NCBI RefSeq assembly: GCF_039533685.1
Contig: NZ_BAAATZ010000037.1
Location: forward strand, 124,001-188,000
DNA from: Actinocorallia aurantiaca
Lineage (GTDB): Bacteria; Actinomycetota; Actinomycetes; Streptosporangiales; Streptosporangiaceae
Length of the DNA: 64,000 nucleotides
Direction: 5' to 3'
Both the position numbers and the translations under genes were made by a program. This document shows positions 42,543 to 50,419 of the stretch, in pieces; position 1 is the first letter of the stretch; each line of letters opens with the position of its first letter. The notes under the pieces were generated by a model. The model did no database searches. It was not told the DNA's origin and worked only from the letters and a program-made list of their open reading frames with translations.

Positions 42543-45500
42543 GTGGCCGAGGAATGGCAGCCCACCACCGACCTGGAGACCCTTCTGGTCGGTGCGATCG
42601 ACGCCGCTGACCCCGAGGGGTACTTCCGCGTCCTGGCGGGAGCGGACCTTGTGGTCCCGCTCCCGCCGGAAACGGCCGAGCAGGTGCTCGCCGACAACGT
42701 CCAGCCCGTCTGGCCCACCCAGGAGGTCGACGGGCGCACCCACGTGCTCGCCTACACCTCCCCCGAGGCGATGCGAGCCCATCTCGGGCCGCACCTTCAG
42801 CACCACCTGCGGCTGAAGCTCACCGACATGGCCGCGGCCTGGCCGCACCCCCACTGGTGGCTCGCCGTGGACCTCTCCCTTCCACCGCAGGCGCTGCTGC
42901 CCTCCTGGTTCCTGCGCCAGCTCGCCGACGGCGACCCCCGGCCCGTCCTGCTCGGCCTTCCCCGCCCCGCGGGGCCCGCCGCGCCCCCGCGGCCCGTCCC
43001 GGTCCCCCCGCCCGGCGCCGCCGAGCCCGTCACCCCGGACTCCCCCGCCGTCCAGAGCGCCCTCGCCGCCGTCCAGGAGAGCGGTTCCCTCCAGGACGCC
43101 AACCGGCAGGCCGCCGAGGTGCTCGCCGCCCTCCGCGGTTTCTCCTCCCCCGAGCAGGGGGCACCGCGAGCAGGCGGACCGGACATAGGTTCCCCCGCTT
43201 CCGTCCCGCCTTCGCCGACCGCCGTTCCCGAAGTGCCGGGCATCCCGGTCGAGCACGGAATCCCCCGGACCGGAGCACCGCACTCCTTCGCCTCCGCCGA
43301 GGAGACGCCGCTTCCCGGCGCATCCGCCGAACAGGGCGCTCCGTACACGGGCCCCGCCCAGCCCACGGGTCTCCCCGACCCCACTCCCCGCGCCGGAGGC
43401 ATCCCCGGCCCCGTGGCCCCCGCTACGCCTCCCAGGCAGAGCGGCCCGTACCCGGGAACACCGCGCGCTCCGCTCCCCGAGCAGGGAACGCCTCAGGCCT
43501 CCGACCCCCGCGAACACGCGGATCCCGCTCCCGCCGCTCCCGAGGCTCCTGCCGCTCCCGAGGCTCCCGCCGCTCCCGAGGCTCCCGCCGAACGCGCAGG
43601 CCGGCACTCGGCGCCGCAGGCGGCCGACACCGCCGAACGGTCCCTGCCTGGAGCCCCCAGGCATGAGGCACCGCAGCCGTCCGGCCAGGGATCTCCGTCG
43701 GTCGCGAAGCACGGCGCTCCCCCCGTGGAGACACCGCAGAACGCCCCGGAACCCCCTTTCTCGACCGAAGGCGTGGTCCCCGCCGCGTCTGCCGACCCGG
43801 ACGGTCCGCAGACCGCCTTCGAGCAGGCGCCTCTCATCGGTGCGGCGCCTCCCGGAGCACCCGCCGAGCAAAGCGTCCCCCAGCCCGCCGACTCGGCCGA
43901 GCGGGCACCTCTGGCCGACTCCGTGGCTCCCGATCTGCCAGTGGCCCCCGCCGTCCAGGAAGGCCCCCTCCCGGAGGCGCCGCAGACGGCCGGCTCCACC
44001 GAATCCGCGCCTGCGGCAGACGTCGTGCTTCCCGGTGCGCCCGTCGGGCCAGGAGCACCCCAGACCACCGCTTCCCCCGAACACGTGCCTCCGGCCGAGG
44101 CCGTGCCTCCCGGCATGCTCGCCGGACAGGAAGCTCCCCATACCGGAGCAGCGCAAGCAGGTGTCTCCCCGGAGCAGGCGTCCTCCGCCGAGCCCGTGGC
44201 TCCCGGAGTGGACTCGGAGCACGGCGCTCCCCTCGCGGGAGAACCGCAGACCGCCGAGCACACTCCCTCGGCTGAAGGAGCGGCTCCCGGCGTTCCCGCC
44301 GAGCAGGGAAGCCCCTACACGGAGACGTCGCAGCCCACCGGCTCCCCCGAACAGGCTCCTCCGGTTCCCGACGCGGCCCCCGAACGGGAGGAGCCGTACA
44401 CGAGTGGGCCGAATTCGGGCGAGGTGCCCGAACCGACCTCTCCGGTGGCGGACGTTCCGGCCGTACCGGAAGTGGTCGCCGAGCCGGAGAACACGCGGAG
44501 CGCGGCGCCGGAGTCCGGTTCTCCGGATCGGGCCGAAGGCCCCGTCGATGACGGCCAGGGAGCTCCGCAGAGCGGGGACGACTCCTTGCCCGGGTCGCCC
44601 GTGGCGCCGGTCGGCGAAGCGGGGCAGAACATGCCCGATTCGGTCGCCGCGCTGCTCGGACGGCAGGAGCCCGATCAGCGCGGGAGCGTTCCAGAGGGCG
44701 CGCCGGACGAGGCGGGCCAGGTCTTCGGATCGGCCGAGCACGCTCGGGGACCGGTGGGCGGGAACGACCCGACGCAGACGCAGATCGACGGGCTGCCGCC
44801 GATCGTGGACGAGCTCAGGAGCGGGTCCGCGGCGGAGGCCGAGCGGGCCGCGGCGGCGCCGGGCCGGGGCCGGTTCCTTCCGGCCAACCCGGTGGAGACC
44901 GAACTGGTGCGTGCCGCCGACGAGGAGTCTCTGGTCAAGGCGCTGATGGGGGCGGACCTGCTGCTGCCGGTGCCGCCCGGCACGGACGCGGCGGCCCGGC
45001 CGAGCCGTCCGGGGTTCCCGTGGCAGCCGGGGGAGATCGACGGGACTCCGGCGGTGCCCGCGTTCACCTCGCCCGAGCGGCTCCTGGACGTGATCGGGCA
45101 GGTCGACTACGTGCGGGTGCCGTTCCCGACCGTGGTGCGGCACTGGCCCGACCTCGGCTGGACCCTGGCCATCAACCCGGGCACGCCCGCGTCGGCGACG
45201 CTGACGGGGCAGCAGCTGCCGCTGGTGGCGACCTGGGTCGACCAGCTCGTCACCGAGCGGCCCGACTCCTTCTCCCCGCAGAACGAGCTGGAGCAGCGGC
45301 TGTACGAGGCGGCGCAGCGCCGGGACGCCGAGACGTTCTTCGGGCTGCTGACCTCCGCCCAGGTGATGATCCCCGCCGACCCCGACACCCCCTGGGGCGC
45401 CCAGCCCGGCGAACCGGACTTCCCTTGGCATCCCGTGCCGATCAAGGGCGAGCAGTCGATCATGGCGTTCACCTCGCCGCGCTGGATGCACGAGGCGGTC

Positions 45501-46715
45501 GGCCAGTCCCGGTTCGTCATGCCGGACTTCCGGGAACTGGCGGCGAACTGGCCCGAGCACGGCTGGTCGCTGGTGCTCAACCCGGGCACCCCGATCGACC
45601 TGACCGTGCCGGGGGACCGGCTGCGCGCCGCCGTCGCGCCGGCCGAACCGCAGCGGGCGCGTCCCGTGCACTTCGAACCGGGCAACCGGGTCGACCAGGA
45701 CCTGGACGAGGCGGTGCTCGCCGGGGACAGCGACGACTTCCTGCGGGTGACGCTGGCCGCCGAGGTGCTCGTCCCGGTCCCGGCCACCGCGCCCGAGGAC
45801 CTCTCCCCCGAGCATCCCGACTTCGACTGGTCGGCCGCGCTGTCGGCCAGCCCGCCCGGTCCCGGGGCCTCCGTCCGGGTGTTCACCTCGCACCTGCGGC
45901 TGCAGGAGACCGTGGGCGACGTCCGGTACGTCACCGTCGGCTTCACCGAGCTCATCTCGCACTGGCGGCGCACCGACTGGACGCTCCACCTCAACCCGGG
46001 CACCCGGATCGGCGCGTCCCTCGACGGCGGCCAGGTCCGCGAGCTCAGCGACTGGGCGGTCTCCGTCGGGCTGCCCGTCCGGCAGGGCCAGCACCGGGAG
46101 CTCACGCAGCCGTACGCGGCGCCGCACGCCCCCGCCGAGGCGGACGCCTCACCCGAGGCGACCTCGGCGGAGAACCCCGTCGTGGAGGTCCCCGCCCCGC
46201 GCGAGCGGGTCCCGCAGGTGACGGTGATGCAGAAGGTGCTGCCGCACGGCCACGTCGGCTGGTACCTGGAGCAGGGGTACGACCGGGTCGGCGGGTTCAT
46301 CCACCCGCTGGCCGACTGCGCCGAGCTCACCACCCCGGCGCAGCTGTACGAGGCCCTCGGCCTGCTGTACCGGGACTCCCCCTTCGACCTCGCGGACGAG
46401 GCGGTGCACGTCCTGCGCTGGCACGCCCACTGCGAGGACCTCTACCGGGTGCCGTTCGGCGGGCGCACCGAGGAGGACCTGCAGGCCTGGGGCGACGCGG
46501 GCTGGGTGCTCGAGCAGGAGCCGTTCGAGGGCACCGGTTTCGCGCCCGGCTCGGCCGGCAGCATCCGCGAGTTCAAGAGCGACAGCACCCGGCTGCCCAC
46601 CGGGGCGCGGCTGTACCTCGTCGGCAGGGACCGGACCGAGGCCCTGGTCGCCGTCTACGACGCCGATGTCCTGAGCTGGACGCCGGCCCAGCAGCCCAAG
46701 GAGGTCCCGCAGTGA
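42543..46715 (+). CDS. Giant multi-SseB protein with 630-residue linker and distinct C-terminal domain
   Basis: A 1390-residue protein; GTG start with AAGGAG 9 bases upstream. One SseB-like domain lies at ~1-140 (TDLETLLVGAIDAADPEGYF, VLAYTSPEAMRAHLG). Residues ~145-775 are a Pro/Ala/Glu/Gly linker built on loose repeats around PEQ/EQGAP. Three further SseB-like units start at ~779, ~910 and ~1043, each with A-FTSP and a LNPGTP-type motif. The last part (~1221-1390) is different: GWYLEQGYDRVGGFIHP, LRWHAHCEDLYRVPFGG and EFKSDSTRLPTGARLYLVG. No signal peptide or membrane segment. A small gene overlaps its stop (GTGA). The role is unknown; a toxin-like tail is possible but unproven. Confidence 0.8.
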   Translation: MAEEWQPTTDLETLLVGAIDAADPEGYFRVLAGADLVVPLPPETAEQVLADNVQPVWPTQEVDGRTHVLAYTSPEAMRAHLGPHLQHHLRLKLTDMAAAWPHPHWWLAVDLSLPPQALLPSWFLRQLADGDPRPVLLGLPRPAGPAAPPRPVPVPPPGAAEPVTPDSPAVQSALAAVQESGSLQDANRQAAEVLAALRGFSSPEQGAPRAGGPDIGSPASVPPSPTAVPEVPGIPVEHGIPRTGAPHSFASAEETPLPGASAEQGAPYTGPAQPTGLPDPTPRAGGIPGPVAPATPPRQSGPYPGTPRAPLPEQGTPQASDPREHADPAPAAPEAPAAPEAPAAPEAPAERAGRHSAPQAADTAERSLPGAPRHEAPQPSGQGSPSVAKHGAPPVETPQNAPEPPFSTEGVVPAASADPDGPQTAFEQAPLIGAAPPGAPAEQSVPQPADSAERAPLADSVAPDLPVAPAVQEGPLPEAPQTAGSTESAPAADVVLPGAPVGPGAPQTTASPEHVPPAEAVPPGMLAGQEAPHTGAAQAGVSPEQASSAEPVAPGVDSEHGAPLAGEPQTAEHTPSAEGAAPGVPAEQGSPYTETSQPTGSPEQAPPVPDAAPEREEPYTSGPNSGEVPEPTSPVADVPAVPEVVAEPENTRSAAPESGSPDRAEGPVDDGQGAPQSGDDSLPGSPVAPVGEAGQNMPDSVAALLGRQEPDQRGSVPEGAPDEAGQVFGSAEHARGPVGGNDPTQTQIDGLPPIVDELRSGSAAEAERAAAAPGRGRFLPANPVETELVRAADEESLVKALMGADLLLPVPPGTDAAARPSRPGFPWQPGEIDGTPAVPAFTSPERLLDVIGQVDYVRVPFPTVVRHWPDLGWTLAINPGTPASATLTGQQLPLVATWVDQLVTERPDSFSPQNELEQRLYEAAQRRDAETFFGLLTSAQVMIPADPDTPWGAQPGEPDFPWHPVPIKGEQSIMAFTSPRWMHEAVGQSRFVMPDFRELAANWPEHGWSLVLNPGTPIDLTVPGDRLRAAVAPAEPQRARPVHFEPGNRVDQDLDEAVLAGDSDDFLRVTLAAEVLVPVPATAPEDLSPEHPDFDWSAALSASPPGPGASVRVFTSHLRLQETVGDVRYVTVGFTELISHWRRTDWTLHLNPGTRIGASLDGGQVRELSDWAVSVGLPVRQGQHRELTQPYAAPHAPAEADASPEATSAENPVVEVPAPRERVPQVTVMQKVLPHGHVGWYLEQGYDRVGGFIHPLADCAELTTPAQLYEALGLLYRDSPFDLADEAVHVLRWHAHCEDLYRVPFGGRTEEDLQAWGDAGWVLEQEPFEGTGFAPGSAGSIREFKSDSTRLPTGARLYLVGRDRTEALVAVYDADVLSWTPAQQPKEVPQ

Positions 46716-47080
46716 TCAGGGACGGTTACGTCGCGATCTGGAAGGGCTCGGAGTACGAGGCGAGCCCGACGCCGGAGGGCGAGGTCCGCCTGTACACGAC
46801 GCAGCCCGCGGAGGGCTTCGCCGAGGCGCGTCCGGGCCGGTACCGCCGCAGCGTGCCCGCCTCGGAGATCGAGCGGCTGCGCTACGTCCGGACGGCCTGC
46901 CGCTGGCGGGGCGAGCGGTTCATCGTGGTCGGCGAGCACGAGACCTGGCTGCGGGTGGAGTACACCGGCGGCCGGGGCCCGGTCGCCGAGCGGCTCGGAC
47001 TCGACCGGATCGACCACGGCGTGTGGCAGACCTGGGCTCCGCGGGCAGAGGTGGAGGAACTCCACGAGGAGTTCATCTGA
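46712..47080 (+). CDS. Small protein translationally coupled to the multi-SseB gene
   Basis: A 122-residue soluble protein whose GTG start overlaps the TGA of the SseB gene (GTGA). It is beta-rich: GYVAIWKGSEYEASPTPEGE, GRYRRSVPASEIERLRYV, WRGERFIVVGEHETWLRVEYTGG and GVWQTWAPRAEVEEL. I have seen similar small proteins directly after large actinomycete genes but cannot name a family. Coupling, size and soluble nature would suit a binding partner or immunity protein for the C-terminal domain of the preceding product. Confidence 0.75.
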   Translation: MIRDGYVAIWKGSEYEASPTPEGEVRLYTTQPAEGFAEARPGRYRRSVPASEIERLRYVRTACRWRGERFIVVGEHETWLRVEYTGGRGPVAERLGLDRIDHGVWQTWAPRAEVEELHEEFI

Positions 47081-47101
47081 GCGATAACACCTAACTTCAC
47101 A

Positions 47102-47130
47102 TTGATTCGATCATTCGCTCCGTGTACGGA
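47102..47130 (+). promoter_or_regulatory. Weak promoter candidate before the surface-protein gene
   Basis: TTGATT and TACGGA are 17 bases apart in an AT-richer stretch; the last -10 base deviates. A 6-bp hairpin (AGCCTT/AAGGCT, 47132-47147) follows, within the presumed leader. Confidence 0.35.
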
Positions 47131-47193
47131 TAGCCTTAACGAAGGCTGCTGAAAGTACACCTGAATCCTCTACGGATGCGGAGGTCTGGAGCC

Positions 47194-48219
47194 GTGCACC
47201 CTTCCAGGCGAACGGGCACGACTTTGACGGCGGTGCTGGTCCTCGCGGCCACCGCCCTGGGCGCGGCGGACCCCACGGACGAGCCGGCGGCTTCTCCCTC
47301 CCCGTCCGTGGAGAGCCCCTCACCTTCTCCTTCCCCGTCGCAGACGCCGTCCCCCAGCACTCCGCCGGGGGACGACGGCACGGTCGACGAGCCGGATGAC
47401 GACACCGACGGGGACACCGGCGCGGACGCTCCTCAGGACGAGCCGACGGAGACCCCCGCCGCGACGCCCGAGCTGTACATCGTCCTGTCCGTCCCCGACC
47501 CGGTCGTCCGGCCCGGCGACGAGGTGAAGGCGACCGCCCACGTCTACGCGGCGGGCGCGGTCGCCAAGGCCGCCAAGCTGAAGGTGACGGCGAGCGACGG
47601 GGCCGAGGTCTCCCCCACCTGCACGCTCGCCGCGGGCACCTGCAGTCTCGGCGACGTGACCTCCCAGGGAGATTTCGTCCCCGTCACGCTGTCCGTCCCC
47701 GCGACCGCCGCCCCCGGTCCCCTGCGTGTGACGACGTCCGTCTCGGCCCGCTCCGCCGCCGCCAAGACGGTCGTCCATCTCCTCACCATCGAGAAGAAGA
47801 GCGCCCCCGCTCCGGCCACGTCCACGCCGAGTACGAGCACCCCCGACACGACGTCACCCGCGCCTGCCGCGCCTTCCGCGGAACAGCCCGCCCAGCCGCC
47901 CGTTCCTCCCGGCACGACGCCCCCGTACTCGGCGCTCCCGTCGGACACCTCGCAGGCGACCCTCCCGAACGGTTCGTCGCCGGAGAGCACCGACGGCCAG
48001 CTCCCCGTGGTGGTGGACTCCTCCGCCCAGCCCCTGAACCCCACGCAGAACGTCGCCGCGATCCGCCCCGGCCCCGCCGACGACGCCGACGGGCTCATCC
48101 GCGTCCAGGCCGTCTGGCTGGGCATGCTCCTGGCCCTCTTCGGCGCGCTGTTCGTCCAGCTCAAACGCCCCGTCCGAGGCACCCACCGCCGCCTCACCCG
48201 AGGCAGATTCGCCCGCTGA
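47194..48219 (+). CDS. Cell-surface protein with Ser/Pro/Thr-rich stalks and C-terminal anchor
   Basis: A 341-residue exported protein. GTTLTAVLVLAATALGAA is the signal peptide. Residues ~30-90 are a Pro/Ser then Asp/Glu-rich stalk. ELYIVLSVPDPVVRPGDEVKATAHVY starts an Ig-like beta domain (to ~200) with a Cys pair (PTCTLAAGTCSLG). A second Pro/Thr/Ser stalk leads to a membrane segment (~310-330, VWLGMLLALFGALFVQL) and an Arg-rich cytoplasmic end (RRLTRGRFAR), like sortase-independent or LPXTG-lacking anchors. The GTG at 47194 has GGAGG 9 bases upstream; the ATG six codons earlier lacks a site. Confidence 0.8.
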   Translation: MHPSRRTGTTLTAVLVLAATALGAADPTDEPAASPSPSVESPSPSPSPSQTPSPSTPPGDDGTVDEPDDDTDGDTGADAPQDEPTETPAATPELYIVLSVPDPVVRPGDEVKATAHVYAAGAVAKAAKLKVTASDGAEVSPTCTLAAGTCSLGDVTSQGDFVPVTLSVPATAAPGPLRVTTSVSARSAAAKTVVHLLTIEKKSAPAPATSTPSTSTPDTTSPAPAAPSAEQPAQPPVPPGTTPPYSALPSDTSQATLPNGSSPESTDGQLPVVVDSSAQPLNPTQNVAAIRPGPADDADGLIRVQAVWLGMLLALFGALFVQLKRPVRGTHRRLTRGRFAR

Positions 48220-48236
48220 CCGGCCCCGCGCGTCCC

Positions 48237-48255
48237 CGGCGGAGCGGATCCGCCG
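48237..48255. terminator. Short bidirectional hairpin between convergent genes
   Basis: CGGCGGA and TCCGCCG form a 7-bp stem with a 5-base loop, between the surface-protein stop and the converging methyltransferase stop. Confidence 0.55.
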
Positions 48256-48264
48256 CAGAGGGGT

Positions 48265-49083
48265 TCAGCGGGTCAGCGCATAGCAGGCGATGGCGGCGGC
48301 CGCCACGACGTTGAGGCTGTCCACGCCCTTGGCGAGGGCGCCTTCGCTCATGGGGATACGGACCGCGGCGTCGGCTTCGGAGATCCAGTGGGAGGAAAGG
48401 CCGTCTCCCTCCGAGCCGAAGAGGAGGCCGACGCGGTCTCCCGCCGAGGCGACGGCGTCCTCCAGGTCGAGCGCGTCCTGTGCCGGGGTGAGCGCCAGCA
48501 GGCGGAAGCCGGCCTCCCGCACCAGCGCGAGGTCCTTGTGCCAGTCCTCCATCCGGGCGTACGGCATCGAGAACACCGCGCCCATCGAGACCTTCACCGA
48601 CCTGCGGTACAGCGGGTCCGCGCACCGGGGCGCCAGCACCACCGCGTCCACGTCGAGCGCCGCCGCGCACCTGAAGATCGCGCCGACGTTGGTGTGGTTG
48701 ACGAGGTCCTCGAGGATGACGATGCGACGGGCGCCGGCGAGGGCGTCGGGGAGGGACGGGAGGGGGAGGCGGGTCATGGAGGCGAGGGCGCCGCGGTGGA
48801 CGGCGAATCCGGTGAGGGTCTCGGCGGTGCCGTCGGAGACGAGGTACACCGGGCAGTCGAGGGCGGGCAGGACGTCGGAGAGGGAGTCCAGCCAGCGTTC
48901 GGACATGAGGATCGAGCGGGGGCGATGGCCGGTCTCCAGGGCCCGGCGGATGACCTTGGCGCCCTCGGCGATGAACAGGCCCTCCTCGGCCTCCAGGCTC
49001 TTGCGCAGCTGGCCGTCGGTGAGACGGACGTAGTCGGCCAGCCTGGGGTCGGAGGCGTCGGGGACGTGGATGAGTTCGGCCAT
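48265..49083 (-). CDS. SpoU/TrmH-family RNA 2'-O-methyltransferase
   Basis: A 272-residue SPOUT enzyme that methylates ribose in rRNA or tRNA. The trefoil-knot motifs are present: motif 1 VILEDLVNHTNVGAIFRCAA (Asn/Arg), motif 2 VGLLFGSEGDGLSSHWI, motif 3 IPMSEGALAKGVDSLNVVAAAAI. The N-terminal ~110 residues form the L30e-like RNA-binding domain (LRKSLEAEEGLFIAEGAKVI). The target base cannot be told; resistance-type 23S methylases belong to the same family. Confidence 0.92.
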   Translation of the reverse strand: MAELIHVPDASDPRLADYVRLTDGQLRKSLEAEEGLFIAEGAKVIRRALETGHRPRSILMSERWLDSLSDVLPALDCPVYLVSDGTAETLTGFAVHRGALASMTRLPLPSLPDALAGARRIVILEDLVNHTNVGAIFRCAAALDVDAVVLAPRCADPLYRRSVKVSMGAVFSMPYARMEDWHKDLALVREAGFRLLALTPAQDALDLEDAVASAGDRVGLLFGSEGDGLSSHWISEADAAVRIPMSEGALAKGVDSLNVVAAAAIACYALTR

Positions 49084-49101
49084 GTGCTGATTGTTCCAGG
49101 G

Positions 49102-50139
49102 TCAGGGGAACTGGAGTTCGGCCAGGACGGGGCGGTGGTCGCTGCCGGACAGCCGCAGCACCTCGTAGGACCGGACCGCCACACTACGCGGGACCAGGAT
49201 GTGGTCGAGCGTCAGCCGGGGGAAGTCGGAGAAGCCCCAGGTGCTGGTCAGGCCCTCGCCGCGCCGGTCCGCGGCGTCGGTGTAGCCGCGGTCCAGCAGG
49301 CCGCGGAAGCGGGCGTGGTCGAGGGTGGCGTTGAAGTCGCCCGCGAGCACCCGGACCGTGCGGTCGTCGCCCGAGCCGGCGGACGGCAGGGTGGACAGCG
49401 AGTGCTTCCAGTCCTCGAGGCCGTCGCCGGGCAGGGGCGGCAGCGGGTGGACGGCCGTCATCTCGACGCGCCGCCCGTCCAGTTCGAGGGCGGCGCGGGG
49501 GTGGGCCATGACCGTCCCGGGGAGCGCGGGGAGCGCGGTGAGGGGGTACCGGGAGTAGAGCGCGGAGCCGCCCGCCCCCCATCTCGGATCGACCACCTCG
49601 TAAGGAAGTTGTGTCCGCAATCCTTGTTCCTCGAGCCCGCTCCGGGCGTCGGGGGTGAACTCCTGGACGCTCAGCACGTCCACCCGCTCGCGTTCCACGA
49701 TCCGGACGAGTTCCGCCATGGGCGCCCGTCCGAAGAAGACGTTGGAGGTCAGCACCCGCAGCTTCGGGCCGTCGGCGCCGGACGCCGCGTCGGCGGTGGC
49801 GCGCGGCAGGACCGCGGCCGCCAGGACCAGCGCCGCCACCGCCGCGGCCAGCGCCGCGTACCAGCGGCGGAGCAGCGCGGCGGCGAGGAGGGGGACCAGC
49901 GCGGCCGCCGCCATGTAAGGGGTGAGGGAGATGAGCGGCACGGCCACCGGTTCGAACAGTGCCAGGCCGTCGAGCCCCAGCGTGCGGCCCGCGGCCCAGC
50001 CGGCCCAGAGCGCGGTGACGGACCACGCGACCCGGCTCCGCCACCCCCCGCCCGGGTCGAGGTCGGCCCTCGTCACGGCTCGGCGGCGAGCCTTCCCGGG
50101 CTCGTCCGGCAACGTTTCGGTCACAGCTTCGGTACCCAC
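49102..50139 (-). CDS. Endonuclease/exonuclease/phosphatase family membrane protein
   Basis: A 345-residue protein. About three hydrophobic segments (~30-115, e.g. AAAALVPLLAAALLRRWYAAL) precede an outward EEP domain: LRVLTSNVFFGRAP, DVLSVQEFT (metal Glu), VLAGDFNATLDH (catalytic Asp/Asn) and LSGSDHRPVLAEL (His). The family includes phosphodiesterases and sphingomyelinase-like enzymes; here extracellular DNA, phosphoinositide or lipid headgroup could be substrates. The GTG at 50139 with GAGG upstream is preferred; the longer open frame lies in the promoter region. Confidence 0.85.
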   Translation of the reverse strand: MGTEAVTETLPDEPGKARRRAVTRADLDPGGGWRSRVAWSVTALWAGWAAGRTLGLDGLALFEPVAVPLISLTPYMAAAALVPLLAAALLRRWYAALAAAVAALVLAAAVLPRATADAASGADGPKLRVLTSNVFFGRAPMAELVRIVERERVDVLSVQEFTPDARSGLEEQGLRTQLPYEVVDPRWGAGGSALYSRYPLTALPALPGTVMAHPRAALELDGRRVEMTAVHPLPPLPGDGLEDWKHSLSTLPSAGSGDDRTVRVLAGDFNATLDHARFRGLLDRGYTDAADRRGEGLTSTWGFSDFPRLTLDHILVPRSVAVRSYEVLRLSGSDHRPVLAELQFP

Positions 50140-50324
50140 GACAACCTCAACGATCAGCGGGCGCCAGGAGTTGTCACTCCACGGCAAGAGATCCCTTGCC
50201 CACCGTGCCACAAGGCATACCGGGGCGCGCAGGGGGACGGCTTCCCCCCGGTTGTTACCGATAGGTAATCCAATTAAATCCGGACATGCAACGCCCCACC
50301 GACAGATCACCGGTTTAGACACCT

Positions 50325-50353
50325 TTGTAACACCTGGGTGATACGGCTAAAGT
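50325..50353 (+). promoter_or_regulatory. Promoter of the VWA/solute-binding gene
   Basis: TTGTAA (50325-50330) and TAAAGT (50348-50353) are separated by 17 bases, a good vegetative sigma pattern. The start codon follows about 60 bases after the expected transcription start. An inverted repeat TTACC-GATA-GGTAA lies upstream at about 50256-50269. Confidence 0.65.
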
Positions 50354-50419
50354 GCGTCCGACCAACGCCAGGTGCCCCCAGGACCAGGCACGGCCCCATG
50401 ACAGAACCCGGAGAGCACC

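Noticed and set aside
42489..46127. 1212-codon open frame antisense to the SseB gene
   Set aside because: Composition is the Gly/Arg/Val shadow typical of high-GC antisense frames; it has no domain and the sense frame has clear SseB motifs.
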